From contig JAYKKI010000003.1 in the NCBI GenBank assembly GCA_039881145.1, positions 5,098,501-5,162,500 of the forward strand: a stretch of DNA of 64,000 nt, read 5' to 3'. The stretch's first letter is position 1. Every line of letters starts with the position of its first letter. The position numbers were made by a program, and so were the translations under genes. This DNA comes from Druceiella hillmani. Its lineage: Eukaryota > Arthropoda > Insecta > Lepidoptera > Hepialidae. Below the pieces are notes generated by a model that was not told the DNA's origin, did not search any database, and saw nothing but the letters and a program-made list of their open reading frames with translations. Below are positions 33,331-46,632 of this stretch, piece by piece.

Positions 33331-36300
33331 ATGAGAGAGTAAATATATGTGAAAATATTGTAGTGCGAATTCTATTCGAACTTGACAAACTTTTTATTCA
33401 GAAAATGAGCATTGAGACAATGACGATTTTTTTATTTTTTTTATTTTAGATATGCATATAATTATTTCTAGCATTTGTTTGTAATTTACCTATGGAGTCG
33501 AATGTAATTTTCTTATAGCCCGAACCATATAATCTCTGCACAAAAATAGTTTCGAGAAAAGAGATATTTCAAATCGGTATTTTTACAAAAGCAAAGAAAC
33601 TACAAAAATTGACAGGCATCGAAAACTACAACAAATTACCTTGCAAGATGTAAAGATTGTATTTTAAATATACTTCTTCACACATTTATTATATGTAGTA
33701 ATATTTAGGCCATAATCTTCCGAAATCCCCCAAAAGATCTTGTTACATATAAAATGTTAACAATCCATTATTAATACATTCGGAAATACTTTCGGAAAGT
33801 AATAGGAAACTTTGAAGCCAAAAAGCGCTGTATAACGATTGTAATCATCTGTGTTTAAAATTCTGTACTAGTGCGTAGTTATAAATTTCTTTCCTTTTTC
33901 TGCTTAGATGAAAATATAAACTCGTTGGTAAAATCGAAACAGTTTCGCTTCTAAAAATATTTTTAAAGTATTATTACAAAAGAAATAATAAAACGTGGAG
34001 CAAATTTCTCAAAAATTGTGATGAACAGTGTTTCTGTGGTTTAGTAATAGCGTAAGTTGGCTTTGTGCGTTTTTTTTATGCACCACTGTATCGAAAATAA
34101 TAAACTTTCAGATTAATACTATAAATTGGGAATATAATTTTTACAAACAACTGATAAATAGCAATGTTCAAGCGGCATGTTTCTCCATTATGCGTTTTCT
34201 CCTTAATCTTATTGGTTGTGTTTAAATTAATGGTTTGTCTTAAGAAATTTTTCGCCTTCCCGCAACTTAGTACTGTGGTATAAAAAATGTTAACCCATAT
34301 ACACTTAAGTTTACAATTGAGAAGTGAGAATTACAATCTTGTAAATTAAATTTTTATTTCTTGATTTTTCAACAAATCAAAATTTTATCAGCAATCGTTT
34401 AAAAATTAAGACGTATGATGTTATGAATTTCTTACTTTCAATTAAATATCTATTTAAAATTGAACATTTTAAAATATTTTTATTATAAACACGAAACGGT
34501 AAAAGAGTTACAGTAACGGAAAAACTAATATTCATGGTAAATGTGACTTACCCAAAACCGTGTAAATATACATATGAAGAAAAATGTTTTATGATGAGTG
34601 TGCAGACCAGTTAAATATGTAGTAAAATATATGTTCATGTGACAAAACCTAAAAAGTAAAAATATTGGCTATAGTTAAAAATTTTATGAAACGGAAAAGG
34701 GAAAACTGAAAATGAAAATACAACGATGAATATAGTATTTCTCTTTAAAGCAAAAGTTAGTACAACAGCTCTTTGGAGCGATTAAAAAAACATTGTCTTT
34801 TAAAAGTATTGCTTTAAAATTGTCATGAGAATTGTTATGAAACTTTAAACTTTTTATGGAAATTTATTTCTGAAAATATATTATTTATAATTTTAAAACT
34901 TTTACAACTTGTACAATAAGAAGTCGTTAGTGAGTGAGGGTCGTAAATAACTGCCGTTAGGATATTACCGACCGGAATGTATGGCAAAGAAAAAAGTGTA
35001 GTGATATAAAGAAGTTATTATTTATCATTTAATTATTAACCCGTCACTATCTTTCAATTGTATTGTGATTGTATTGTAGTGTGTAATTGTGGTAACCAGC
35101 GCTATTAGATACATTTGAATTTCACGTGTTTTTAAATTAAGATATCAGTACATAATTTTTTTCTCGCTAACCTTTGGCTTTTAAAACCGTTTTACTCGTT
35201 TGGGAATAAAATGTCAAAAACATATTTGAAAAACATTTCTCAATTTTGCTGCTGACATTATCATCTTCCATATTCATCCTTCGATTGGAATGAAACGACG
35301 TCGTTTCTCTTTACAGTCTAAATTTTATCTGCTCGAAATTTATGGTAGAGTAATTATACAAAGAATGCTTTATGAAACATAAGGTAGAAAGGATGAAATT
35401 AAAAAAAATGTAATTGGAAATTAATGTGAATATTTATATATTTTAATCAGGAGTTGAACCAAAAAGGGTTTTCCATCATTTTTAGTTATTCACAAATATA
35501 TTTTGTTCCTTTTTGGTTATATCTTTCCATACGCCATTGTACAAATATGTGGACATCATACGTCATTATTTGGAAATTAGTGGCAATATTTTAAGACCTT
35601 ACTTATGCTGATAATATTTTCTTTAAATTTACTTCCGTGCCAACGAAAAATACATGCCATAAATTGTGTTATCAATTTAATATTTTATGATGTATAATTT
35701 ATTAAACGGTCCAAACCATAGCCTTTGCTACTTATAACCTTAAATATTTTTCTGAATTCTTCTTCTTTTTCCTTATTATTATTCACATGAAGTAATATTT
35801 TGTGTGATTGCTCCTATGGACTATTTACACCTTTAATGAAACAAACTGGGTAGCGATATCCAAAATCAATCTATAACAATATTTTAATATTTATTAGTTA
35901 GCTGTATTGTTTCTTTTTTTTTCATTTCCCATCCTGTTCTTATTTCTACAACAATATTTTATTTCCTTAATTTATTTACTTTTACCATTTAATTATACTG
36001 TCTGTCGTAGCCTTTATTAGATTTATATTTGTTTTACTTAATAGCAATATTGTTTAAAAATACTATAACCGTATAAAACCAATTCAATATTATTTGCCCT
36101 TAATTATGTTGATGTACGGATACACATAAATTAATTTATTTGTAAGGGGCTTTATCTGCACGCACAGCGCAGAAAACACTACGAAGCGATTTTAATGAAA
36201 CTGCAATTTACCTAAAAATTGTCAAAATTTACCACAGAAATCATGAGGATTGTTATTCAATTCTACTACTATATAATTAACTATCAAATTACAGTGACAT

Positions 36301-36750
36301 CTACTTCTTTTATAATTTTTTATTTTTCCGCTAGATGCTGGTATTTATTGTATTTTAAATAGAAGATTAGAAACTTTTACTTTAATGACGTATTTAAATA
36401 TACATATCAATAATTTTAGTATTATTACTATTTATCATTCTCTAGCTGCATTATAGGGGAAAGAAGATTTAGAAATAGGTATTAAAGTACAGTTTTCCCG
36501 CAGCCAAGAAAAAGTGGGCACAATTTCTAGTCTATATATTAAAATATTTATGCTTATTGGCTTATATATATTCACAACTTATTTTTCTTATCAAAAATTC
36601 TGTTTGTGTACGTATTAATATGAAACGTATAAATTTTATTGTATTTTATAAAAAAGAAATGCATTATTATCTTGAAATAAACTCGAAGCCATCAAAATCA
36701 TTATAGAAAGTTATAGGAGGATCGATTCGAATAACTTCCGGCTCTAGTCT
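33331..36750. other. AT-rich noncoding stretch
   Basis: No gene recognised. A perfect 16-bp palindrome (GAAACGACGTCGTTTC) lies at 35,292-35,307 inside a 50-codon plus-strand frame (35,234-35,383) that includes MKRRRFSLQSKFYLLEIYG; I cannot assign it. Confidence 0.4.
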
Positions 36751-36758
36751 TATATAAG
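36751..36758 (+). promoter_or_regulatory. Candidate TATA box upstream of an exon-like segment
   Basis: TATATAAG lies about 31 bp before GATCACA, an initiator-like position, and before the exon-like segment ending in a consensus donor at 36,896. If instead that segment is an internal exon, this element is meaningless. Confidence 0.25.
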
Positions 36759-36763
36759 TGATA

Positions 36764-36896
36764 AGTAACGTGGATTGTTGATCACATATTAATTCAAGAA
36801 ACTAACTTTGGAACTTATTACAAAGCAAGCGGAAATAGCGAAACATTTGTATCGCTCAAAAGAGTGAAGGGGCTGATTTGGCTTTACCTAGTTGGA
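36764..36896 (+). CDS. Exon-like open frame with consensus donor, product unknown
   Basis: Forty-three codons after an in-frame TAA stay open to a perfect splice donor (TTGGA|GTAAGT at 36,896/36,897). The translation includes IVDHILIQETNFGTYYKAS and LKRVKGLIWLYLVG, with a hydrophobic end. The frame has no ATG, so it would be an internal exon (acceptors possible at the AG before 36,767 or at 36,798) or untranslated. It ends on a codon boundary, and the exon-like segment at 38,284 begins on one in its only open frame. No family recognised. Confidence 0.3.
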
Positions 36897-37418
36897 GTAA
36901 GTTTGAGTTTTGTACTCATGTTTCAATTCTTTATATGTAAGACCTTAAATAGTCCTTAAAGTTTGCCACATATTCATCATTCGATGTAAAAAAATGAAAA
37001 TTTTGTTACAAAATTGTAAAAGAAAATTGCGGGAAAAATATTATATCGAGACGATAGAAATGTTAAAAATGCGGGTTCCAAACAAAGCTAAGGACCGCCA
37101 AAACGGGTCACTTGCAGAATCACTTCGGTGATCGCACGTCAGTACATCCATTTTTCGGAAACTATTCATTGCAAAAAAAATTAATTTAGCCATATTTAGG
37201 CTATATGGAGAGTATAAAAACTTCTCTTGTTAATTGCAGGAGTAAATAGTAAAAAAATGTAACGGGATCATATCAAGTGAAAACTTATTGTGATACGAAT
37301 TCAATGGTACTAATGATTTTTTACGAACTGATTTGAACTGTCAAATTGAACAAAATTTATCAGAATGAAATCATTATAGCGCGATTGATCGTTACAAATA
37401 ATTTAATCGTTAATTTCC

Positions 37419-37640
37419 TTACAATTGTTCAACCATTGGTTTTACAAAAGCCTTTATCCACAAAGAATATTTCTCATGGTAATGGAAATATTTTATCCTT
37501 ACACGTTTGTTAAATATTTTTTGAATTAGTACGTACTCCGACCATATCAAATGTTCCTGGAATACTCTTCGACGCTGATGTCTACTTTTGCTGGCATCCA
37601 AAGTAGAGACTAGCCCTGCATAGTAGAGACTAGAGTGCAA
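37419..37640 (-). pseudogene. Open frame with possible PIF/Harbinger transposase resemblance
   Basis: Seventy-three codons on the minus strand include SRHQRRRVFQEHLIW, then KYFHYHEKYSLWIKAFVKPM. The order basic-RRR, tryptophan/tyrosine block, then KYF followed by a hydrophobic helix and KP resembles the start of Harbinger-type transposases (K-Y-F/RMS then V-KP). The catalytic DDE part is absent. The beginning of the frame overlaps the tandem repeat at 37,601-37,682. The assignment is tentative; an orphan exon or chance are the alternatives. Confidence 0.25.
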
Positions 37641-37682
37641 TCAAGGTAGAGACTAGCGCTGCAAAGTAGAGACTAGAGTGCA
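37601..37682. repeat. Tandem repeat with GTAGAGACTAG core
   Basis: The core occurs at 37,603, 37,623, 37,646 and 37,666. Alternate spacings of 20 and 23 bp give a 43-bp higher-order unit present twice. Confidence 0.9.
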
Positions 37683-38283
37683 TTATTGGCAGAAATTTAA
37701 TTTCAAAAGAGCAGTATTCAAGCTTGTAGAAGCGATATACGCCGCTAATAGAGCTATGGGATGTATCTTAAATTGATACACAAATTGGTGCTATGACACA
37801 AGAATTGACACACCGTGGTGCTATGACATAAGAATTGACAAACGGGTAACGGAAATGATTAAATTATTAGAATTTCATTTTTGCCATTGCGCTCTGAAAC
37901 CGTAAAAAGGTAGATTTTTAAAAACACGTTTGAAATTAAATCAGACGAGCACTGGATACAATGCATGCTAGAGCGGCATATCGTCGCTCTACAAGTTATA
38001 AAAAATGTACGACAATATAGTTAATATTTAGATATAAATTATAATATTTAGTTTTACTGAAATTTTCCTTTTTCAAAATAAGTATTATCAATTAAATATG
38101 AAGACGACAAATTTTTTTTATTCATTCAAGTAATATAAAAATTTATAATATACCACATGCAAGAGTGTAAAATTTACTTGTTCTTTTTATATTGACAAGT
38201 TAAATGCCTCTTTTAAGCAAATAAGATTCCCGGAAATTGGGACTTGGAAAAATCCAGAATTTTTTTCATTGCCTGATTTTCAG

Positions 38284-38356
38284 CGACAGTTAACGAATTT
38301 CGTTAAGTGGTATCTGAATATCTTTACCGATACAACCATATACGCTGTACACACAG
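38284..38356 (+). CDS. Exon-like segment with strong acceptor and donor, product unknown
   Basis: A pyrimidine-rich acceptor (TTGCCTGATTTTCAG) precedes 73 bp that end in ACACAG|GTAAGA. Only one frame is open, and it reads RQLTNFVKWYLNIFTD and TIYAVHT. The open frame itself extends upstream to about 38,144, where it includes FPEIGTWKNPEFFSLPDF. The exon may therefore be longer, or the frame may be a transposon remnant. It starts at phase 0, matching the end of the segment at 36,896. The product is not recognised. Confidence 0.3.
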
Positions 38357-40098
<1,742 letters not shown>

Positions 40099-40164
40099 TT
40101 TATTAAACTTCACAGGTAACAGAGGCGGGAAAAACGATTTCTAACTTATTAGAACAGAGAATTG

Positions 40165-40640
40165 AATTCAAATTTCATGATGTTTTCGAGAGTAAAGATA
40201 GTGGTATAAAGATAGCTTGATATGAATTGTTATCATGTTTGATATTGACTACAATAAAGATGTTAAATTTGAGTTTAACATTGTAGCAATATTTTTGAGA
40301 TTCAAAACGGCGGTGTGATTTACTTGCAATAAATTTCCAGTATCTTTGTCTTCGACTAGTTTTATGGTGTTGAATTTGAACTTTGTAATACTTTTGAGAT
40401 TGTGACGGCGGCATTAACCTTTTGCCATAATTAGCAACCATATTTATTTTTTAATTCGGAATCAGCATCCTAAAATTATTCGAAAATTTAATAGATGAAA
40501 TTTATTGCGAATGCCAGAAGCCGTTAACTACAAACTTGAAAATTTTGAGAAATTAAAATTCAACACCCAAAAATAAATCAAAAACGAATATAGTGGCAAT
40601 TTATTGCGAATGGTAAATACCGCTATCGTAAATCTCAGGA
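40165..40640. repeat. Small repeat cluster in opposing orientations
   Basis: A motif of the form AATTTATTGC(G)AA is found on the minus strand near 40,330 and on the plus strand near 40,500 and 40,600. Within the minus-strand part, a block with GAATCTCAAAAATATTGC is duplicated at about 100 bp (TCTCAAAAGTATTAC near 40,390). The minus-strand 88-codon frame (40,175-40,441) repeats SQKY accordingly, so it reflects the repeat and not an established gene. Confidence 0.45.
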
Positions 40641-41474
40641 GTACTGAAATTCTAATTCAGTACCTTTATTCTGAAATAGATTTTCAGTGTAACATTCTAA
40701 ATAAAATTTAAATTTAAGGTAGAGAGTGAATAATATTTTAAATAACATTTAAATTTAGGTTATTTTGCAACCATATTTTGTAAATATTATCGACACCTTT
40801 GGTCTGTAACTCGAAATTTCCCGGTCAAAGTTCGTATAAATATACCTCTAGTACATAATGACTGCAGATATAATTTGTGTAATATTATACAATCCACGAA
40901 ATATCACTTTGTTCCTAATTTCTGTTGTCTGTTCAATACTATTTACACACTCCAATTTGTCTTGATGGTAATCATAACTACTTCTTACACAAGTATATTC
41001 TTTTGAATCACCATTTACTCACCTAAATAATTGCTTCCATTTAATCACCTAAATAATTGCTAAATAATTGCAAGTAACTAAAGTATTATTTCATTTTGTA
41101 GTGGTTGCTATTCAAGCAAAACCTTACATTTTCTTTATTTTAATACAAATTTTTAAAAAATTATAATTAATACATTTTTATTTTTTTTCTTTGACTGCTT
41201 TTTTACTGATTTTCTAGGGAAATTTGAAGAATAATCTAAAGTTTGCGAAGAAATAATGTTCATAAATTTCATTGCTTTGTTAAATTTAATTATGGAACTG
41301 AGTGCTTTCTGTATTTTAGTTACGTACTTTCTGGAACTTTTGATTAGTATTTACAGTCAGAACAATACATACATTTGATATACCACTTTTTATGCTGTTG
41401 CATGAGAATTTGCGCTGAAATACCTCATGCGACAGAGAATATTTCTCAATTATATAACATATAACAATATCTCA

Positions 41475-41672
41475 ATAAATTATTCCATTGGGAAAAGAAA
41501 CAGACACGAAAAATACAATTTTTTCGAAAGGAATTAAAAAAGGTTGTAGAAAATAAATTAAAAAAAAAATTAATATGACAATAAATTGTGCCATTCGGAA
41601 GAGAAATAAACACAAAAAATACAACTTTTTTGAAAGGATTAAAAAAGGTGATAAAAAAATTAATTTTAAATA
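41475..41672. repeat. Tandem duplication, period about 106 bp
   Basis: Two units align from AATAAATT--CCATT through AAAATACAA-TTTT-GAAAGGA and TTAAAAAAGGT. The CCATT marks stand at 41,485 and 41,591. Confidence 0.8.
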
Positions 41673-42322
41673 ATATTAAGGACGAATGGAAGTCTCACAA
41701 CGAATATTTTATTAAGTGTTTTATACAAAATTAACACAATATTTGCTTTATAAAATATCAATGAACGTACCTTGTATAATTTGATACCATTAATTACGAA
41801 TCAATTTAGAAGAATAAATTTTAATACAAAATAAAAACTTTTATGTACGAAGTTATCTGTTTAGAACCGCTCTACAAGGATTCCAAACAGATTAAAAGTT
41901 AATATAAACATTTAAATGTATATAGTACTTGAAAATATTAATGTTATTTCTACAAATATCACATTTAGTCGAAATATCTTTCATGAGTGCATAAATATTG
42001 TCATTCCTTGTAGATTAATTAAATTCTCTTATATAAAATTTCAACTCGTGATGTTCCACTGCAATAGCTACAACGGTTATGAAACTTAATTAAAACAATT
42101 ATTTATTTAGGGAACGTTAGGTCATAATTAGTTTTGGTCCAGTCTGCTATAAGACAAGCCTCCCTAATGTAATGCATATTTCAATTAAAGAACATAATTT
42201 TTCCTATAGTGTATGCATATGTTAAAATTGAATGTTGAAAGCCGTCTACCAGGATTTTTGATTCTAAGTCTGTTTTAAGTCCTTGGTATTTACTGGAATA
42301 TTATTTATACCTGGAATAGTAT

Positions 42323-42326
<4 letters not shown>

Positions 42327-42386
<60 letters not shown>

Positions 42387-42391
42387 CATAT
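42327..42391. repeat. (TA)n microsatellite
   Basis: TA dinucleotides with two TACA interruptions. Confidence 0.95.
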
Positions 42392-44122
42392 TTGTTAATG
42401 TCAGGAGCGCCATTTGTTTTTTGTTAAAAAATCAATTACCATTAGCAGCTCGGGATTGTAAACGTACATTAAAGATACTCCACTTAATAAAATAGGTTGA
42501 GCGATGTCTTCCCTACAAGAGAATACAAAGTGCCTATAATTACATAATCACTATTTTCCATTGACGGATTTCTACTACATATCCTTTGATATATTGAAAC
42601 TCGGAACGCAGAAGATTTTCTTTACCTCAGCACAACGTATTCCTTTTTCCATTTAATAAAAACATTTACACACGGAGAAATTTCCATCTTTCTCATGCAT
42701 AATATCGAGTTAAATATAAAAATAATAACGAAAATTTCTGCGGTAGCAAAATATATAAAACACACTTATAACTGATATAACTCCGCAGTCTCCAGTCCAA
42801 ATAAAACTTAAAGCACAATCAAATACATTTTAATGACAACTCCATTCCATTAGCAAATATAGACTAATATTTTTCGTTTGACAAATCTTATGTAATAACT
42901 TAATCAAGTTTCAACGTTAAAAATTAATATTTTCTTCATGACTCTTCTGTAAATAGGCTATCATAATAAACATAGAATTTCATTGTTATTTAGAATTCTG
43001 CGAAAGCTAAATAAAATGGTAATGCTTTAAAAAGAAAATAAGCAATGAAAATTGAGATCCACGATATAATTTACAATACTCAATAACGAGGGAAAATACT
43101 AAGTAGTTACTTCAAAAATATTAAATAAGGAATACAAATAAGTTTGAAACGTTCGTCGTACGTAAATATGAAAACAATACAGACAAATTAAATATTTGAT
43201 ACTTTCCCGTCGAGTTTATTAATAACAGATATAAATTGCGTCGTTTTATTTTACTCCCATAAATTATTAATGTAAGGCTTAATTAAATTTTCATTAATTC
43301 TTAATGCTTCCAATTTGGAATAACAAAGAAGTTGATTTTTCAGGAAAATAAATAAATAAATTAGGGACATTATATTTTTATGACAAACAATAGCTTTATA
43401 TTCTGATTCGGTTGATATTTTCAATCAAAACTTAACGGAAGTTAACTCATTTTTATGCGCGATAACTTCTGTGGCGTTTTGAATAAAACAAAATGAAGAT
43501 GATAGAACTAAACATCTTTAACCATATTTCTATTTTTTCAATAACTGGTGAAAAGTAAAATCAATTTAAATAACTGACAACTTTAAAAAAAGTTATGATT
43601 ATAAAATGAGTTGGAATGAGTATAAACATATTGTTTATAAAGTACAACTAGAAATACACAGTTTTGTTGATTTCAATGTATTCACCAGCTGTCAACAATT
43701 GTATAGTCGTCTTTATATGGTTTCGAAAGCATAAAAGGAAGAGCTAAATTTAATTCAAATTAAACGATTCATATTAAATTTGTTTTTTTAACTAATTTCT
43801 TTTGTTTGTTTTTTTTGGCTTATTTTAATAGATAATTATTATAGAAGCTATTGTGATTTAATATCTAGATTTCATCAGTAAATGTGCCCACCTAGTTTAC
43901 GGTCACAGAGATACGGGTAGATACTTCAAGATAAAATTTAAATACAAATTTTCCAGCACGAATCTTAAGGAAAGCTGAGTACAACAGAGACTGCTTGACG
44001 AAAATAGAGTGCAACGTCTGCACGAATAAGATTCGCAAATATGTTCTAAGACAGAATAAAAGTGAAAGTTTATTTACCACACCCTCACAGGAAATCGTAA
44101 TGGGTTTTTAATATAAACTTAC

Positions 44123-44187
44123 CTCCGATTTGTTGCTTCTTTTTGCAGTTGAACAATACATGACCTATGGTCCATTCAATCATATAA
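44123..44187 (-). CDS. Exon-like segment, candidate exon 2 of a minus-strand gene
   Basis: On the minus strand a strong acceptor (TTTTATTTTTTAACAG) precedes 65 bp that end in a consensus donor CGGAG|GTAAGT. Only one of three frames is open. It needs two bases from a previous exon, and the candidate first exon at 49,577-49,647 ends with exactly two (AG). The translation is YMIEWTIGHVLFNCKKKQQI, with a basic KKK cluster after a cysteine. It leaves one base for a third exon, which I could not locate. The product is unknown. The agreement of both splice sites, frame and phase favours a real gene over chance, but 21 open codons alone are weak evidence. Confidence 0.4.
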
Positions 44188-44754
44188 CTGTTAAAAAATA
44201 AAATCTGTAATTTGTAGTGAGTTAAACATTGTAAGTATTATGTTGAGTAAGAATATGATACATTCACAAATATTACATAGCTCAGAAAGAATTTTATTTT
44301 CATATCATAATAAACATATAAGTATTTCTTAATAGAAAAACATCAAATTAATTTACTTTAAGCACATAAATTCAAAGTAAATTAAAACTTAGACTTATAA
44401 GTTAGATTAAACGATGAATAGTTTAATAAAAGATCCCTTAGAGTATTAACATAAATAAAGTTTAAAATGTTAATTAAAAAAGTCAGTTAATGCAAAATTC
44501 CTTTTTTAAATCAAAAGCTATAACCTTTGCATCATTTATATAACTTTATTTAGTACAGTAAAATGAAATATAGGAAAAATTGCATTTTCTATTTGGAAGA
44601 AATGTCAATTTTATATCACCCTTGTTGTTATTGTCGTATTCATGGATGGTTGATGCAAGATCATTGTTTATCCACTCTGCTTGGGCAATCTTGAGAAAAT
44701 TGTCTTCGTGTATCATCTTTATGAGAAGAGTCACCGATCTGCTATATTTCTTCT
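44188..44754. other. Noncoding stretch
   Basis: Intron, if the minus-strand gene is real. Overlapping frames at 44,546-44,734 (-) and 44,580-44,999 (+) are not recognisable; the latter runs into the tandem repeat. Confidence 0.4.
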
Positions 44755-45312
44755 ACCCACGACGGAACGGACGAGGTGTATGCATTAAGAGTAAGAGGCT
44801 GTTTGTTCATTTGTTTGCATGTGCAATCCAATGTTCCCATTTATCTTCGAAACGGCTTGACCGACTTAGATACGGTTTTATGTGGAATATTTGTGATTGG
44901 CTTTGTTTCTTAGATTTTCGTTACTATGTTAGCTCATCAGGGGGCGTTGCAACATTTCATTGCAAACGAATGTTCCAAGTTGTCCCCAAAATGGTTTGAC
45001 CGATTTAAACACGTTTTTCGGTAAAATATTTGGGATTAATCGGCGATGATTCTTAGATAGATGTTAAGGTGTTAGCTCACCAGCGGGCGTTGCAACATTT
45101 TGTTGCAAACGAATGTTCCCATTTATTTAAAAAATGGTTTGACCGATTTAGAAACTGTTTTCTGTAAAATATGTGGAACTAATTGGCAATGGTTCCTAGA
45201 TAGGTGTTACGGTGTTAGCTTACCAGGAGGCGCTGCGACATTTTGCTGCAAACGAAAGTTCCCATTTATCATCAAAATAGTTTGACCGTTTTGGACACGG
45301 TTCTTTATAAAC
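44755..45312 (+). repeat. 143-bp tandem repeat array
   Basis: GTTCCCATTTAT, an AAAATGGTTTGACCGATTT-like block, a GGTTCCTAGATAGGTGTTA-like block, GTTAGCTCACCAG and GGGCGTTGCAACATTT recur. GTTCC marks are at 44,833, 44,972, 45,115 and 45,258; the last two spacings are exactly 143 bp and the first 139. The array starts with a unique leader CCACGACGGAACGGACGAGG that is shared with the solo copy at 46.5 kb. Such GACCGATTT-type repeats are common parts of insect mobile elements, but I cannot name the family. Confidence 0.85.
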
Positions 45313-46504
45313 GTTTTAATCAAAAAAGTATAAAATAAAAAGCAAAATTAAAAATTTTGAAAAAACCCCCGGCGTCATTGTAATTGAAAAACGATTAAAT
45401 ATTTTTTTTGAAAACCCTCCGACTAAATGAAAGTAGCAACCTATTGATATAATTACAAATCCAAGAAAATCCGCCTAAAATATTACAGTTTTATTAGTTC
45501 GTTACTAATTGAATTTTCTTAGGTGAGGAAATAGCTATTCTATGCTGCTACAATGTAACTGATATTGGGGACGAAATTGACAGTGGCTGAAACCGATGGA
45601 TTATCTATGTAAATAAAAATGCTTAAAAATATTTTAGGAGGCTTTATCTCGTTTTCTAATATTGCATGGTTAAGGTCATATATAACAAGGGAATATTTTA
45701 ATTTTGTTCTAGTTAACCATATGCATACATGCATTTAATAGTGCATATTAAAATTAACATTAACAAGAAACTTCAAGTAAAATAAATCTTCATATGTTTA
45801 TAAAAGTACATAAAATTCAAGGTGATATTTATACTTTTCAACATGCGGGACGCTTTGGACTTTTATAGCTTCCTATTCTCTAAATATTGTTTGTTTATGC
45901 TGTAGTTGATTAGTTAAAAAAGGCCATAGAATTAAATCTGTAAAGGTAATTCATGACTCAAATAATATGTATCGTGACTTATATTATCTTGCGCGATTAC
46001 GCATTGTAATATATCTGTTTTTCGAAAATAATCTTTTAAATTAGAGTCCAGTTTCTAAAATTAAAAAAATATTTCTTCATAACATTGTGTATAAAATTAT
46101 AATTTAGATAGAAGGGGGCAATTATACCTATACTTATTGGAAAAATTATTTATTTAAAAGTATTAAAAAATAAATCTTCCTTAATCAGTATTTGTCGATA
46201 AATTGTATTAAGATATCTTAAATTAAATGTATCTAAGACATGTTCGACACTCAATACATATCTCTTTTCTCCACTCTAATTTAAAATTAGGGAGGCAATT
46301 TAGCAAAGATCTTTGAAGATCGAACTAATTACCATTTAGACACACAAAAACATTTAAGAGTACACACGATGCCAAATTACATGCTCAGGATCGGGAACAG
46401 GGAAAAATAATTAAAATATTCTACGAGTCGGCAAATTCAAGTGGACACAACTTTCAGTCAGATGGAGATGACTTATAATATAAGAGTATTAATAGACTAA
46501 ACCC
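45313..46504. other. AT-rich noncoding stretch
   Basis: Nothing recognised. Confidence 0.5.
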
Positions 46505-46632
46505 TTTTTACTCACGGCGGAACGGAGGAGGTATATGCGTTTAGGGTGAGAGGTTGTTTGTTTGTTTGAGTGTGTAATCAAATGTTCCCATTTATTTCGA
46601 AAACGGTTTGATCACTTTTTTTGTAAAATGTC
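46505..46632 (+). repeat. Solo relative of the 143-bp array
   Basis: It carries the same leader (CTCACGGCGGAACGGAGGAGG), then GTGAGAGGTTGTTTGTTTG and a single GTTCCCATTTATTTCGAAAA with CGGTTTGATCA. It then breaks off, so it holds one partial unit. Confidence 0.75.

Larger units (their letters stand above)
40641..44122. other. AT-rich noncoding stretch with a tandem duplication and a microsatellite
   Basis: Contains the repeats listed at 41,475 and 42,327 and a short direct repeat (CACCTAAATAATTGCT) near 41,020-41,063. No gene recognised. Confidence 0.45.

Noticed and set aside
34556..34652. 97-bp minus-strand segment with strong acceptor and GTAAGT donor, one frame open
   Set aside because: Phase does not follow from the candidate exon at 44,123, and the peptide is low-complexity and hydrophobic; kept only as a note.
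37110..37140. ATCAC-TTCG-GTGAT mini hairpin
   Set aside because: Only 5 bp; not distinguishable from chance.
44580..44999. 139-codon plus-strand frame, the longest in the window
   Set aside because: Its second half is the 143-bp tandem repeat and the first half has no known relative; an overlapping minus-strand frame is equally open.
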